DNA of 28,256 nucleotides from Lachnospiraceae bacterium UBA6998. GTDB taxonomy: Bacteria; Bacillota; Clostridia; Lachnospirales; Lachnospiraceae. The DNA is taken from the NCBI GenBank assembly GCA_002448395.1, contig DJXS01000051.1, positions 1,866-30,121 on the forward strand. The letters are read 5' to 3'. How positions within the stretch are numbered: position 1 is the first letter of the stretch; every line of letters starts with the position of its first letter. Under the pieces are notes generated by a model. The model did not search any database. It was not told the origin of the DNA and saw only the letters and a list, made by a program, of their open reading frames with translations. Shown here piece by piece: positions 15,409-23,047 of the stretch. The position numbers and the translations under genes were made by a program.

Positions 15409-17076
15409 ATGTCGATACGGATGAAACAAATCAAAATGATCATATCTGCAATGTTGCTGCTGATCGCCGTGTCGGCTTATCGCGTATGGAGTATTCACTA
15501 TCTTCCGCAGGATCCGTTCAGAACGTACGTCTTGTATGCGTGCTACGTCTTTGTATTCCTTTTATGGGGGATATCAATCTACAGCCGCGTCACGCAGAAG
15601 AGTATGCGGATCTGGCTTTATTTGGAAGCCGGTGTGATGCTGTTCGGTCTCACGCTTCGATTTCTGCAGGACACTTTCTGGTACAGAAATATTTGGCTTA
15701 TGCGGATCAGTGGGCTTTGCATTGCCGCGACAATTCTGCCCTTCCTTCTATTGGGAATGTATGCGTCGCTTGGTATAGGGCAGAACGACCAGTATTTCAT
15801 GGATCATAAGTGGTTCGGTTTTATTGTTCCGGTCCTCGCATCGACCTACATGATTGTTATGGACGAGAAGAATCATTTCGTGTTCTTCATTGACCCTGCC
15901 GAGCAGCAGCCGAATCTTTCCTTTCATCCGGGCAAAGGATTTTTTGTGCTTTTCACGATAGGCTACGTCATGATGATCCTGCGGGTACTGATCATCTACA
16001 GCCGCAACAGAAACATCTACGGAACAGGGATTATGAGAATTGTCATCCCTCTTTTTGAACCGATCGTAATGCTGCTGTTTACTCTGGATTATTTCCTGTT
16101 CTCTCTGGGAATTGTTCCCTGGCTGGAAGGCAAAGAGATTCTTGAGCTCTATGCCAAAATATACCTGGTCGAAGTTCTCACATGGGAATTCTATATTTTC
16201 ATGGGGCTCGTGCCTGTCAACATGGAATACCGGAGTATTCTTGAGAACGCGACAGTTGGCATGCAGATCCTTAGCGGCAGCGAAAAGATCTTGTCAAAGA
16301 GCGCTGTGCCTGTATCTGCACAGACTATAAAAGCGTTGGAGAAAAGTGATTTTGTCACACTCGGTGATGGGAAAGAACTGCATATGCAGGCTTTGTCAGA
16401 CGGTACCTTTTTGTGGTATACAGATACGTCCCGCCTCAGAAAAACGATCGATGATCTCGAAAACAGTGTAGAACAGCTTTCGCAGCAGAGCACCATCCTG
16501 GAAGAGGAGTTCAGAGCCAGGAACAATATGGCCAAAACGCAGACACAGAACAGGATCTATGACGAACTTACAAGTGAAGTTTCTGTTCAGCTTCAGAAAA
16601 TGAAAGAACTCATACACCGTCAGGACAGCGGGTATGATGACGTAGAGACAATGCGCAAACTCTGCTTACTTGGTACATATGTGAAAAGGCGCTGCAACCT
16701 GAAGCTGATCCGGCTGGGAATGGGGACGATCGATCCGATGGATATGAGGATCAGCCTGGAGGACATGGTCCGGGCTGCCAATAATATGAATATCCGGGCT
16801 TCTATCAATTGGAATCCATCCGATTTACTGCCGTCGGATTTCTATCTCTTTGTGCTGGATACACTGGAAAGAGTGCTGGAATATGAAGATTTTGAGCTTG
16901 GGGAGATCCGTATAGAAACAATTCCGAACGGAGCGTCATTGGAAATTCACAGATTCGAAGAGTATTATTCAAAGCCTGTATATCAGGACGCGGATGGACA
17001 GTATCCGCAGGTGATGGAGGAACTTCCTGACGGCTATAGGATCATGCTGAAGGCGGGAGGTGACCGCCATGTTTGA
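15409..17076 (+). CDS. 7TM-type membrane sensor with degenerate histidine kinase half
   Basis: A 555-residue membrane sensor. Residues about 10-265 hold seven or eight hydrophobic segments (for example 10-28, 40-58, 99-119, 135-151, 176-196, 210-232), resembling the 7TM input region of some Firmicute histidine kinases. A short domain with a possible PAS remnant (275-340) and a coiled coil (342-372) follow. The next helix reads NRIYDELTSEVSVQLQKMKE (381-400), the layout of a NarL-type dimerisation helix, but with Tyr384 where the phosphoacceptor His should be. The remaining C-terminal part follows the ATPase fold in length and helix order but lacks the N-box Asn and glycine boxes. It is therefore probably a pseudokinase receptor. 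The start at 15409 has AGGAG 6 bp upstream; ATG 15388 has none. The last 8 bp overlap the next gene, suggesting paired synthesis. The ligand is unknown. Confidence 0.8.
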   Translation: MSIRMKQIKMIISAMLLLIAVSAYRVWSIHYLPQDPFRTYVLYACYVFVFLLWGISIYSRVTQKSMRIWLYLEAGVMLFGLTLRFLQDTFWYRNIWLMRISGLCIAATILPFLLLGMYASLGIGQNDQYFMDHKWFGFIVPVLASTYMIVMDEKNHFVFFIDPAEQQPNLSFHPGKGFFVLFTIGYVMMILRVLIIYSRNRNIYGTGIMRIVIPLFEPIVMLLFTLDYFLFSLGIVPWLEGKEILELYAKIYLVEVLTWEFYIFMGLVPVNMEYRSILENATVGMQILSGSEKILSKSAVPVSAQTIKALEKSDFVTLGDGKELHMQALSDGTFLWYTDTSRLRKTIDDLENSVEQLSQQSTILEEEFRARNNMAKTQTQNRIYDELTSEVSVQLQKMKELIHRQDSGYDDVETMRKLCLLGTYVKRRCNLKLIRLGMGTIDPMDMRISLEDMVRAANNMNIRASINWNPSDLLPSDFYLFVLDTLERVLEYEDFELGEIRIETIPNGASLEIHRFEEYYSKPVYQDADGQYPQVMEELPDGYRIMLKAGGDRHV

Positions 17077-18088
17077 GAAGCTTAAAGACAGACTTCATAC
17101 AGTCGCACTTATCCGGGAGGCGATCAACAGCTATCCTGACGGAATCTGTTTTGCGGCGCCGGGCGGCAGGCCTATCCTCGCCAATAAAAAGATCAATGAT
17201 ATCTGCTATATGATGACAGGGCATACCGTGACAAATGCAGACCGGATGTGGGAAGAGCTCGGAGATCATAGAATACAGGTTACGCTTCCTGACCCGAACG
17301 GCGATGCATCGAATGATCTCAATGAAGGGACAGAACAGATCCTGTGCCGTCTTCAAAATGAGCAGGTATGGCAATTTCAGCGCCGGCAGCTGATGCTGGA
17401 TTCCGGGCCGGTCATGCAGTATGAAGCTGCGGATGTCTCGGAATTATATAGGTATCAGAAGCAGCTGCAGGAAAAGAATGAACAGCTGTCAGGGATGCTC
17501 GAAAGGCAGAAAACGCTGCTGCAGAACATTGTGGAGAACAATCTGAAAAAGGAAGTGCTTCATACCAAGATGCGGATCCATTCCGATTTTGGAAGACTCC
17601 TGGTCATGACAGAAAACCGGCTCTCAAACAGGGAAGAGAGCTCGGATGATTCGGATATTTTTGAGGCCTGGGATCATGTGATCAGCGATATGGAAAATGC
17701 AAGTGAACGAAAAGAACTCGCGGCCGCTTCTCCCCAGACGGAACTCTTAAAGATGGCAGAAATGATCGGATGCAAAGTCGAGTTTACGGGAGAGCAGCCC
17801 AAAGAGAGAAGAGCTCTGCTCCTTCTGTATGCCGCGATCCGGGAGGCGCTTACAAACGCTGTCCGTCATGCCGGCGCTGACAGACTTATTGTAGAGATCC
17901 GGCATGATGATAGATACTATAGAGTCGCCATTTCCAGCAACGGAAGAAACGACGTCATGTCCGTACATGAAGGCGGAGGGCTCAGCGACCTCAGACGCCG
18001 TCTGGAGCAGGAAGGCGCGGAACTTTCTATAGATATTAATGGCGGAGTTGTGATGAATGTCACGATTCCGAAGGGAGAGGACGGATGA
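17069..18088 (+). CDS. Soluble NarL-type sensor histidine kinase
   Basis: A 339-residue cytosolic protein without membrane segments. An N-terminal PAS-like part (about 8-125, SYPDGICFAAPGGRPILANK) is followed by a coiled coil (127-160). A dimerisation helix comes next, with KMRIHSDFGRLL and candidate phosphoacceptor His171. The HATPase domain has an intact N-box IREALTNAVRHA (Asn263) and a glycine box GGGLSDLRRRL (302-312), both typical of kinases that pair with NarL/LuxR-type regulators. The middle ATP-lid box is atypical (SSNGRND). The start at 17069 has GGGAGGTG 7 bp upstream and overlaps the preceding gene by 8 bp; the end overlaps the response regulator gene by 4 bp. Having no input domain outside the cytosol, it most plausibly works with the upstream 7TM pseudokinase. 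That partnership is inferred from overlap and matching helix motifs. Confidence 0.85.
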   Translation: MFEKLKDRLHTVALIREAINSYPDGICFAAPGGRPILANKKINDICYMMTGHTVTNADRMWEELGDHRIQVTLPDPNGDASNDLNEGTEQILCRLQNEQVWQFQRRQLMLDSGPVMQYEAADVSELYRYQKQLQEKNEQLSGMLERQKTLLQNIVENNLKKEVLHTKMRIHSDFGRLLVMTENRLSNREESSDDSDIFEAWDHVISDMENASERKELAAASPQTELLKMAEMIGCKVEFTGEQPKERRALLLLYAAIREALTNAVRHAGADRLIVEIRHDDRYYRVAISSNGRNDVMSVHEGGGLSDLRRRLEQEGAELSIDINGGVVMNVTIPKGEDG

Positions 18089-18708
18089 CAAAAGTACTGA
18101 TCGTAGATGATTCCCGCGTGTCAAGGGAAGCTTTTGAACGGACCCTGTCCGCAGATCCGGGGTACCTGGTGGTGGCGGCGATCGAAAACGCAGCCAACGC
18201 GGAGATTGCCTGCATGTCTGATCAGATTGATCTGATCCTTATGGATGTCTGCACGGCGGATGACGAGTCCGGCATACGCGCTGCCGGCAAGATCAAGAAG
18301 AATTATCCGAATACTAAGATCATTGTGATGACATCTATGCCGGAGTATTCCTTTATTCAGAAGGCAAAAGACAGCGGCAGTGACAGTTTTTGGTACAAGG
18401 AGTATGGCGAAACCTCTTTGCTGGAAATCTGTAACCGTACTGTTCAAGGTGAGCGTGTATGGCCGGACGCGCTGCCGGTCGTTATGATCGGACTCGCCAG
18501 AAGCGACGAGTTTACGGAACGGGAACTGGAGGTGATCCGCGAGCTCGCGCAGGGCAGCCGCTATGAGGATATAACGGAGGCACTTCACATATCCATGAAT
18601 ACAGTCAAGTATCACGTCAAGAATATTCTTCTTAAGACCGGATTTAAGACCACATTGCAGTTGGTGGCGGAAGTGGTGGAGAAGAGGCTGATACTGCCAA
18701 AATACTGA
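18085..18708 (+). CDS. NarL/LuxR-family response regulator
   Basis: A 207-residue transcription factor. The receiver domain begins MTKVLIVDDSRVSREAFERT with acidic residues Asp8/Asp9. Asp54 in ILMDVCTADD is the phosphorylation site, Thr83 (IVMTSMPEY) the switch residue and Lys105 the conserved lysine. The C-terminal LuxR-type helix-turn-helix is complete (TERELEVIRELAQGSRYEDI, then MNTVKYHVKNILLKTGFKTT). The ATG overlaps the kinase stop (ATGA), so the three signalling genes are one coupled operon. The likely targets include the local promoters bearing TTTTGTGTRGGG, one of which drives this same operon (inference). The wall-protein gene 78 bp downstream has no clear promoter of its own and may be read through. 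Confidence 0.92.
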   Translation: MTKVLIVDDSRVSREAFERTLSADPGYLVVAAIENAANAEIACMSDQIDLILMDVCTADDESGIRAAGKIKKNYPNTKIIVMTSMPEYSFIQKAKDSGSDSFWYKEYGETSLLEICNRTVQGERVWPDALPVVMIGLARSDEFTERELEVIRELAQGSRYEDITEALHISMNTVKYHVKNILLKTGFKTTLQLVAEVVEKRLILPKY

Positions 18709-18735
18709 AAGAGGGTCGTTTTATTTAGTTACATT

Positions 18736-18758
18736 CACTCTTCCATAAACGGAGAGTG
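18736..18758 (+). other. Inverted repeat in the gap before the first wall protein
   Basis: CACTCT (18736-18741) and AGAGTG (18753-18758), extendable to eight pairs with one bulged T (CACTCTTCC with GGAGAGTG) and an ATAAAC loop. No T-run follows, so it is not a classic terminator. It could be an mRNA-stabilising or processing hairpin, or an operator. Confidence 0.4.
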
Positions 18759-18786
18759 TTGATTGCAGCCTGAAGGGAGGTCATTT

Positions 18787-21297
18787 ATGTACAAGGGCAA
18801 GAGAAAGGTGTTAATGAAGGTTTTGTCGCTGGCATTGGCGGCGGGAATGAGTGTTTCCGGCTTACCTGTCAGCGCGCTGGCAGCAGAGACTGCGGATGCT
18901 GGGGCGCAGGAAGAGTCAGTGGTCGATACGGAAACCGCCACAGAGCCGGCAGAGGATTCTAATGAGACCCAAGAGGCGGAAGTTCCTTCAGAAGTGGAGG
19001 AGGCGGCATCTTCAGAAGTGGGGGAGGCAGCTTCTTCAGAAGTGGAACAGGAAGTCACCGAAGAGGCGGAAGAGGAAGCCTCCGAAAAGGCGGAAGAGGA
19101 AGTGCCTGCAGAGACAGTGGAGGAAGTTCCGTCAGAAGAGGAAGTACCTGAAGAAGAAGTTCCCGCAGAAGAAAATGACGAACTGCCTGAAGAAAGCATC
19201 GTTGTTAATGCTGCAGAGGAAGTCGAACAAGCTCAAGACCTCGCAAAGGGGGGAGCGGCGCAAAGCAGTGAAACGCCTTTAGTAGGTCCTGAGTTTATAG
19301 ATGCAGGGATCATTGAAATTGACGGTGTGTATTATGGTATTAATGGCGGTATTATCTATAACCAGCTCTTCCGTGTTGAAAGAGGCGGACCGATGGGAGT
19401 GGACCAATTTTATTGTGCATCAGAAGACGGTTCCATAGTCATCAATGACTGGCGCCAGTCAGAATATGGATACTGGTATTACTTTGGAGAGGATGGACAG
19501 GCGGCTTGCGGGCTCACGCAGATTAACGGATCGACGTATTATTTCTACATAAGTGATGCCGGTGGTTGGCACGAGTATAATCCTTACCACTATAGCTGGT
19601 ATAATGACCCTTCTAATAGAGCGCTGTGTACGGTCGGAGTAGTGTATAACGAAGAAAATGACACCAGTTATCTGACCGCCGATGAAGGTGTTGCAACTGC
19701 GCTCGACACAACAGAAGGCTGGATCTATTCGGACAACGGTGATACGTATTATCTGGTCGATGGAGAGTCCGTCCTGTATGACGTAATAGAGGATGACGGA
19801 AAGTATTACGGCTTCGATAAAAATGGAAAAATGTATAAAGACACTGCTTTTCTGATCGTAAGAGATGATGACGGAGGTGTTCGCTATCATGCCCATGAGG
19901 ACGGACATCTGTATGCAAATGAGTGGGCACAGGAAGGGGATGACTGGTATTACTATTTTGACGGAGGAATACCCCACTATGGATTTTACTTAATTAACGG
20001 TAATTATTATCTCTTCGACTGGAGAGGAAAAATGCGGACAAACACCACATATACTGATCACAGTACAGGAAAGGTATATGTGATCGGTGATGACGGTGTT
20101 GCAAGATTGCAAGTTCTGGACCAGGACGGCTGGGTAGAAAAAGACGGCCGCTACTACTATGCTGAGAATGGCAGCTACGTAAAAAACACTGTGAAAAAGA
20201 TCGGCGGCGTTTACTATGGGTTCGATACAGATGGCAGAATGTTTGATGACGAGGCATTCAGTTTAGAACGGAAAAATTATAACGGAGACGGCGATCATGA
20301 TTTTATAGTGGATCGGTATCGCGCCAAAAAAGGCGGGGCTCTGTATACCAATACCTGGTATAAAGAAAAAGTCGGTTATGATGAAGAAGAGTCCTACAGT
20401 TACTGGTGTTACTATGGCGATGACGCCAAAATGGTTAAAGGCTGGAAACAGATTGACGGCAAGTGGTACTACTTTAATGAAGATGGAGAAATGGTAACCG
20501 GACTCGAAGAAGTCAATGGTAAGACTTACCTATTCAGCACAGGCGGAGCGATGCAGACGGGCTGGCAGAAGATTGACGGCAGCTGGCATTATTTTGCGGG
20601 AAACGGAGCTGAGGTAAAAGAGTGGCAAAAGATCGGCGGCGTCTGGTACTACTTTGACGGGGAAGGAAAAATGCTCACAGGCCTTCAGAAGATCGGAGGC
20701 GCGAAGTACTTCTTCGGCGCAGGCGGAGCAATGCAGACGGGCTGGCAGAAGATTGACGGCAGGTGGTACTATTTTGCAGGAGGCGGAGCTGCGGTAAAGG
20801 CTTGGCAGAAGCTCGGCGGTGCATGGTACTATTTTGATGAGGAAGGAAAAATGGTAACCGGACTCAAGGAAGTCAACGGTAAGACTTACTTCTTCAGTGC
20901 AGGCGGAGCGATGCAGACGGGCTGGCAGAAGATCGGCAGCAGCTGGTATTATTTTGCAGGAGGCGGAGCTGCGGTAAAGGCTTGGCAGAAGCTCGGTGGT
21001 GCATGGTACTATTTTGATGAGGAAGGAAAAATGGCAACCGGACTAAAGGAAGTCAATGGTAAGACTTACTTCTTCAGTGCAGGCGGAGCAATGCAGACGG
21101 GCTGGCAGAAGGCCGGTAATGATTGGTATTATTTTGAGGCCGGCGGCGCGGCGGCTTGCGGCAAGTGGGTCGGAAATTTCTACTTGACAGAGAGCGGTGT
21201 GATGGCTGTGAATCAGTGGGTTGATAATCACAAGTATTATGTGGGACCCAACGGAAAATGGATCCCCGGCTATACGGAAAATGCTTCCGTTCGCTGA
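18787..21297 (+). CDS. Secreted cell-wall-binding repeat protein, 836 residues
   Basis: Exported surface protein. A Sec signal peptide (MYKGKRKVLMKVLSLALAAG, cleavage after ALA near residue 32) is followed by a strongly acidic Glu/Ala/Ser/Pro linker (about 34-160) containing short repeats such as ASSEVEEA. The remainder is aromatic-rich wall-binding repeats of the choline-binding/CW-binding-1 type (pattern GW-Q-K-I-x-G-x-W-Y-Y-F). They are irregular at first and then form a near-identical array. No LPXTG anchor, transmembrane anchor or enzymatic domain is visible, so attachment should be through the repeats to wall polymers. The start at 18787 has GGGAGG 6 bp upstream; a TTG at 18763 has no such site. 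It lies 78 bp after the response regulator and ends before a strong terminator. Its signal peptide closely matches that of the next wall protein. Confidence 0.9.
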   Translation: MYKGKRKVLMKVLSLALAAGMSVSGLPVSALAAETADAGAQEESVVDTETATEPAEDSNETQEAEVPSEVEEAASSEVGEAASSEVEQEVTEEAEEEASEKAEEEVPAETVEEVPSEEEVPEEEVPAEENDELPEESIVVNAAEEVEQAQDLAKGGAAQSSETPLVGPEFIDAGIIEIDGVYYGINGGIIYNQLFRVERGGPMGVDQFYCASEDGSIVINDWRQSEYGYWYYFGEDGQAACGLTQINGSTYYFYISDAGGWHEYNPYHYSWYNDPSNRALCTVGVVYNEENDTSYLTADEGVATALDTTEGWIYSDNGDTYYLVDGESVLYDVIEDDGKYYGFDKNGKMYKDTAFLIVRDDDGGVRYHAHEDGHLYANEWAQEGDDWYYYFDGGIPHYGFYLINGNYYLFDWRGKMRTNTTYTDHSTGKVYVIGDDGVARLQVLDQDGWVEKDGRYYYAENGSYVKNTVKKIGGVYYGFDTDGRMFDDEAFSLERKNYNGDGDHDFIVDRYRAKKGGALYTNTWYKEKVGYDEEESYSYWCYYGDDAKMVKGWKQIDGKWYYFNEDGEMVTGLEEVNGKTYLFSTGGAMQTGWQKIDGSWHYFAGNGAEVKEWQKIGGVWYYFDGEGKMLTGLQKIGGAKYFFGAGGAMQTGWQKIDGRWYYFAGGGAAVKAWQKLGGAWYYFDEEGKMVTGLKEVNGKTYFFSAGGAMQTGWQKIGSSWYYFAGGGAAVKAWQKLGGAWYYFDEEGKMATGLKEVNGKTYFFSAGGAMQTGWQKAGNDWYYFEAGGAAACGKWVGNFYLTESGVMAVNQWVDNHKYYVGPNGKWIPGYTENASVR
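20494..21153 (+). repeat. 180-bp coding tandem array, about 3.7 copies
   Basis: Units begin at 20494, 20674, 20854 and 21034 (last one partial). Each encodes three wall-binding repeats (TGL..., TGWQK..., AWQKLGGAWYYF...). Units 2-4 are nearly identical at the nucleotide level, so the expansion is recent and the copy number could vary between strains. Confidence 0.88.
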
Positions 21298-21338
21298 TCT
21301 ATATAAGCTTTCAGGGCAAAAGTTTGATTACAGGAGCT

Positions 21339-21371
21339 GGAGCTGCGTATGTGAACGCGGCTCCTTTTTTT
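21339..21371 (+). terminator. Rho-independent terminator after first wall protein
   Basis: A 10-bp stem GGAGCTGCGT/ACGCGGCTCC (one G-T pair), 6-nt loop, then seven T residues. It ends the putative sensor-to-wall-protein transcript. Confidence 0.9.
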
Positions 21372-21544
21372 GCATCCATGTCTATCTTTTTGCTAAATTC
21401 TTATTATAATAGCAGTTATAACACTTTTAAGAGAATAGATATGCGGGAATACGGTGAGGAGCTTATGGCAGCTGCGAACAGTATCTCGAAAAAAATAGAC
21501 TGTAGCGGGAATGGTCCCGGAAAACATCATAGGAGGTACAAACG

Positions 21545-23002
21545 ATGTCCAAAGGAAAACAGAAAATGATGATGAGAGTCTTGTCAGCGTTTTTGGCTGC
21601 CGGAATGAGTATAAGCATTTCGGGCATGCCGGTATGTGCGTCGGAAGCCGGCAGTACTTCCGAACAAAACGAATACGTTTTGGAACAGGCAGAGACCGAA
21701 GAGAAGAATGCTGATACCGCGCAAGAGGCTGCAGAAGCGGTCGAAACAGATACGGCGAGGGAAGCAGAACCCGTGGATTCCGAGCCGGTTTCAGATACGG
21801 TTTCTGATGAAACGACAGACAAAACGACAGACAAAACGACAAACGAAATGACAGATGAAACGGAAGAGCCGGCTGAATCCGTGTCAGAAGAATCAGCGGA
21901 TGGCCGGACAGATATCGAAGCTGCAGCTGAACTTGAAGCAGTAGCTGAAGAGGATGCAGAGGAAGTAACTGTGCATGATGAAGCTGCGCAGTCTGTCGCT
22001 GAAGAAACCTGGCCGGAGGAAGGGTATGTTTTCCATACTAACGATCCGGACAGGGACAAACCGTTGGTTTCAGTTTCCGGAGGCGGCCAATGGAGGCATA
22101 ACAGCAGAGGCTGGTGGTATCAATATGCGAACGGCAGTTACCCGAAGAATCAGTGGGTAAAAATTGGCGGATCCATTTATCACTTTGATGCGGACGGCTA
22201 CATGCAGACGGGCTGGAAGAAGATTGACGGCGATTGGTATTACTTTGCAAGCGGCGGAGCGATGCAGACGGGCTGGCAGAAGATCAGCGGTAAGTGGTTT
22301 TACTTTGCTGACTACGGAGCAATGAAGACGGGCTGGCAGAAGATCAGTGGCAGCTGGTACTATTTTGCAGGCAATGGAGCGATGCAGACGGGCTGGCAGA
22401 AGATCGGCAGCAACTGGTACTATTTTGCAGGCAATGGAGCGATGAAGACAGGCTGGCAGAAGATCGGCAGCAACTGGTACTATTTTGCGGCCGGCGGAGC
22501 GATGAAGACAGGCTGGCAGAAGATCGGCAGCAGCTGGTATTATTTTGCGTCCGGCGGAGCGATGAAGACAGGCTGGCAAAAGATCGGCAGCAAATGGTAC
22601 TATTTTGCATCCGGCGGAGCGATGCAGACGGGCTGGCAGAAGATCAGCGGCAAGTGGTATTACTTTGCAGGCGGCGGAGCAATGGCGACAGGTTCTCAGA
22701 GGATTGGCGGGAAGCAGCAGTATTTCAAGAGCAATGGCGTATGGGTCGATCCGAATGTTGTAGTACAGAAAGTATTCGCCGGGTTTAAAGAGCGTTATGA
22801 CTACGTTCATTTAATGGGCGATACATATGAAATGAGCGGCAGTAAGGAAATCGTCTTTATCAGAAGAAGCCAGGGAGACGGTGTTATTACGATCGATGCA
22901 GAAGTAACGCTGGAGACAGGATTAGTGTCCTGGGTGGAGTATAAGTATTTGAACGGAGACTTTGAAGAAACCCGGTATCATTTTTATATCAGTATACCCT
23001 GA
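21545..23002 (+). CDS. Secreted cell-wall-binding repeat protein, 485 residues
   Basis: Paralogue of the preceding wall protein. The signal peptide (MSKGKQKMMMRVLSAFLAAG, cleavage after VCA near residue 32) is followed by an acidic Glu/Thr/Ala linker (about 33-160, with repeated T-T-D-K units). A divergent entry repeat precedes a regular array of 20-residue wall-binding repeats (220-399). A non-repeat C-terminal domain of about 75 residues starts at QKVFAGFKERYDYVHLMGD and may be the functional head; I do not recognise it. The start has AGGAGGT 7 bp upstream. The 247-bp gap from the previous gene contains that gene's terminator, so this gene needs its own promoter. A perfect TATAAT occurs at 21405-21410, but its -35 region is poor and lacks the locus-specific 12-bp element. 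No terminator is seen before the next gene. Confidence 0.9.
   Translation: MSKGKQKMMMRVLSAFLAAGMSISISGMPVCASEAGSTSEQNEYVLEQAETEEKNADTAQEAAEAVETDTAREAEPVDSEPVSDTVSDETTDKTTDKTTNEMTDETEEPAESVSEESADGRTDIEAAAELEAVAEEDAEEVTVHDEAAQSVAEETWPEEGYVFHTNDPDRDKPLVSVSGGGQWRHNSRGWWYQYANGSYPKNQWVKIGGSIYHFDADGYMQTGWKKIDGDWYYFASGGAMQTGWQKISGKWFYFADYGAMKTGWQKISGSWYYFAGNGAMQTGWQKIGSNWYYFAGNGAMKTGWQKIGSNWYYFAAGGAMKTGWQKIGSSWYYFASGGAMKTGWQKIGSKWYYFASGGAMQTGWQKISGKWYYFAGGGAMATGSQRIGGKQQYFKSNGVWVDPNVVVQKVFAGFKERYDYVHLMGDTYEMSGSKEIVFIRRSQGDGVITIDAEVTLETGLVSWVEYKYLNGDFEETRYHFYISIP
22202..22741 (+). repeat. 60-bp coding tandem array, eight good copies plus one degenerate
   Basis: Units of exactly 60 bp start at 22202 and repeat through 22681, each encoding M-Q/K-T-G-W-Q-K-I-x-x-x-W-Y-Y-F-A-x-x-G-A. 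A ninth, degenerate unit covers 22682-22741. The high nucleotide identity between units indicates recent expansion by slippage or recombination. Confidence 0.92.
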
Positions 23003-23047
23003 CGGGAGTGTGATCTCCGGTAAAGGAAAACGAATTAAGAGGTAATA

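Noticed and set aside
15204..15809. 201-codon plus-strand frame overlapping the start of the 7TM gene
   Set aside because: It starts upstream of the predicted transcription start of promoter 3, lacks a ribosome site, and its later part is an out-of-frame shadow of the membrane protein.
22202..22741. CRISPR-like regular spacing
   Set aside because: Whole 60-bp units are conserved, there are no unique spacers, and the array is in frame within a secreted protein.
22070..22810. Repetitive minus-strand frame within the second wall protein
   Set aside because: Its regularity comes only from the 60-bp coding repeats on the plus strand.
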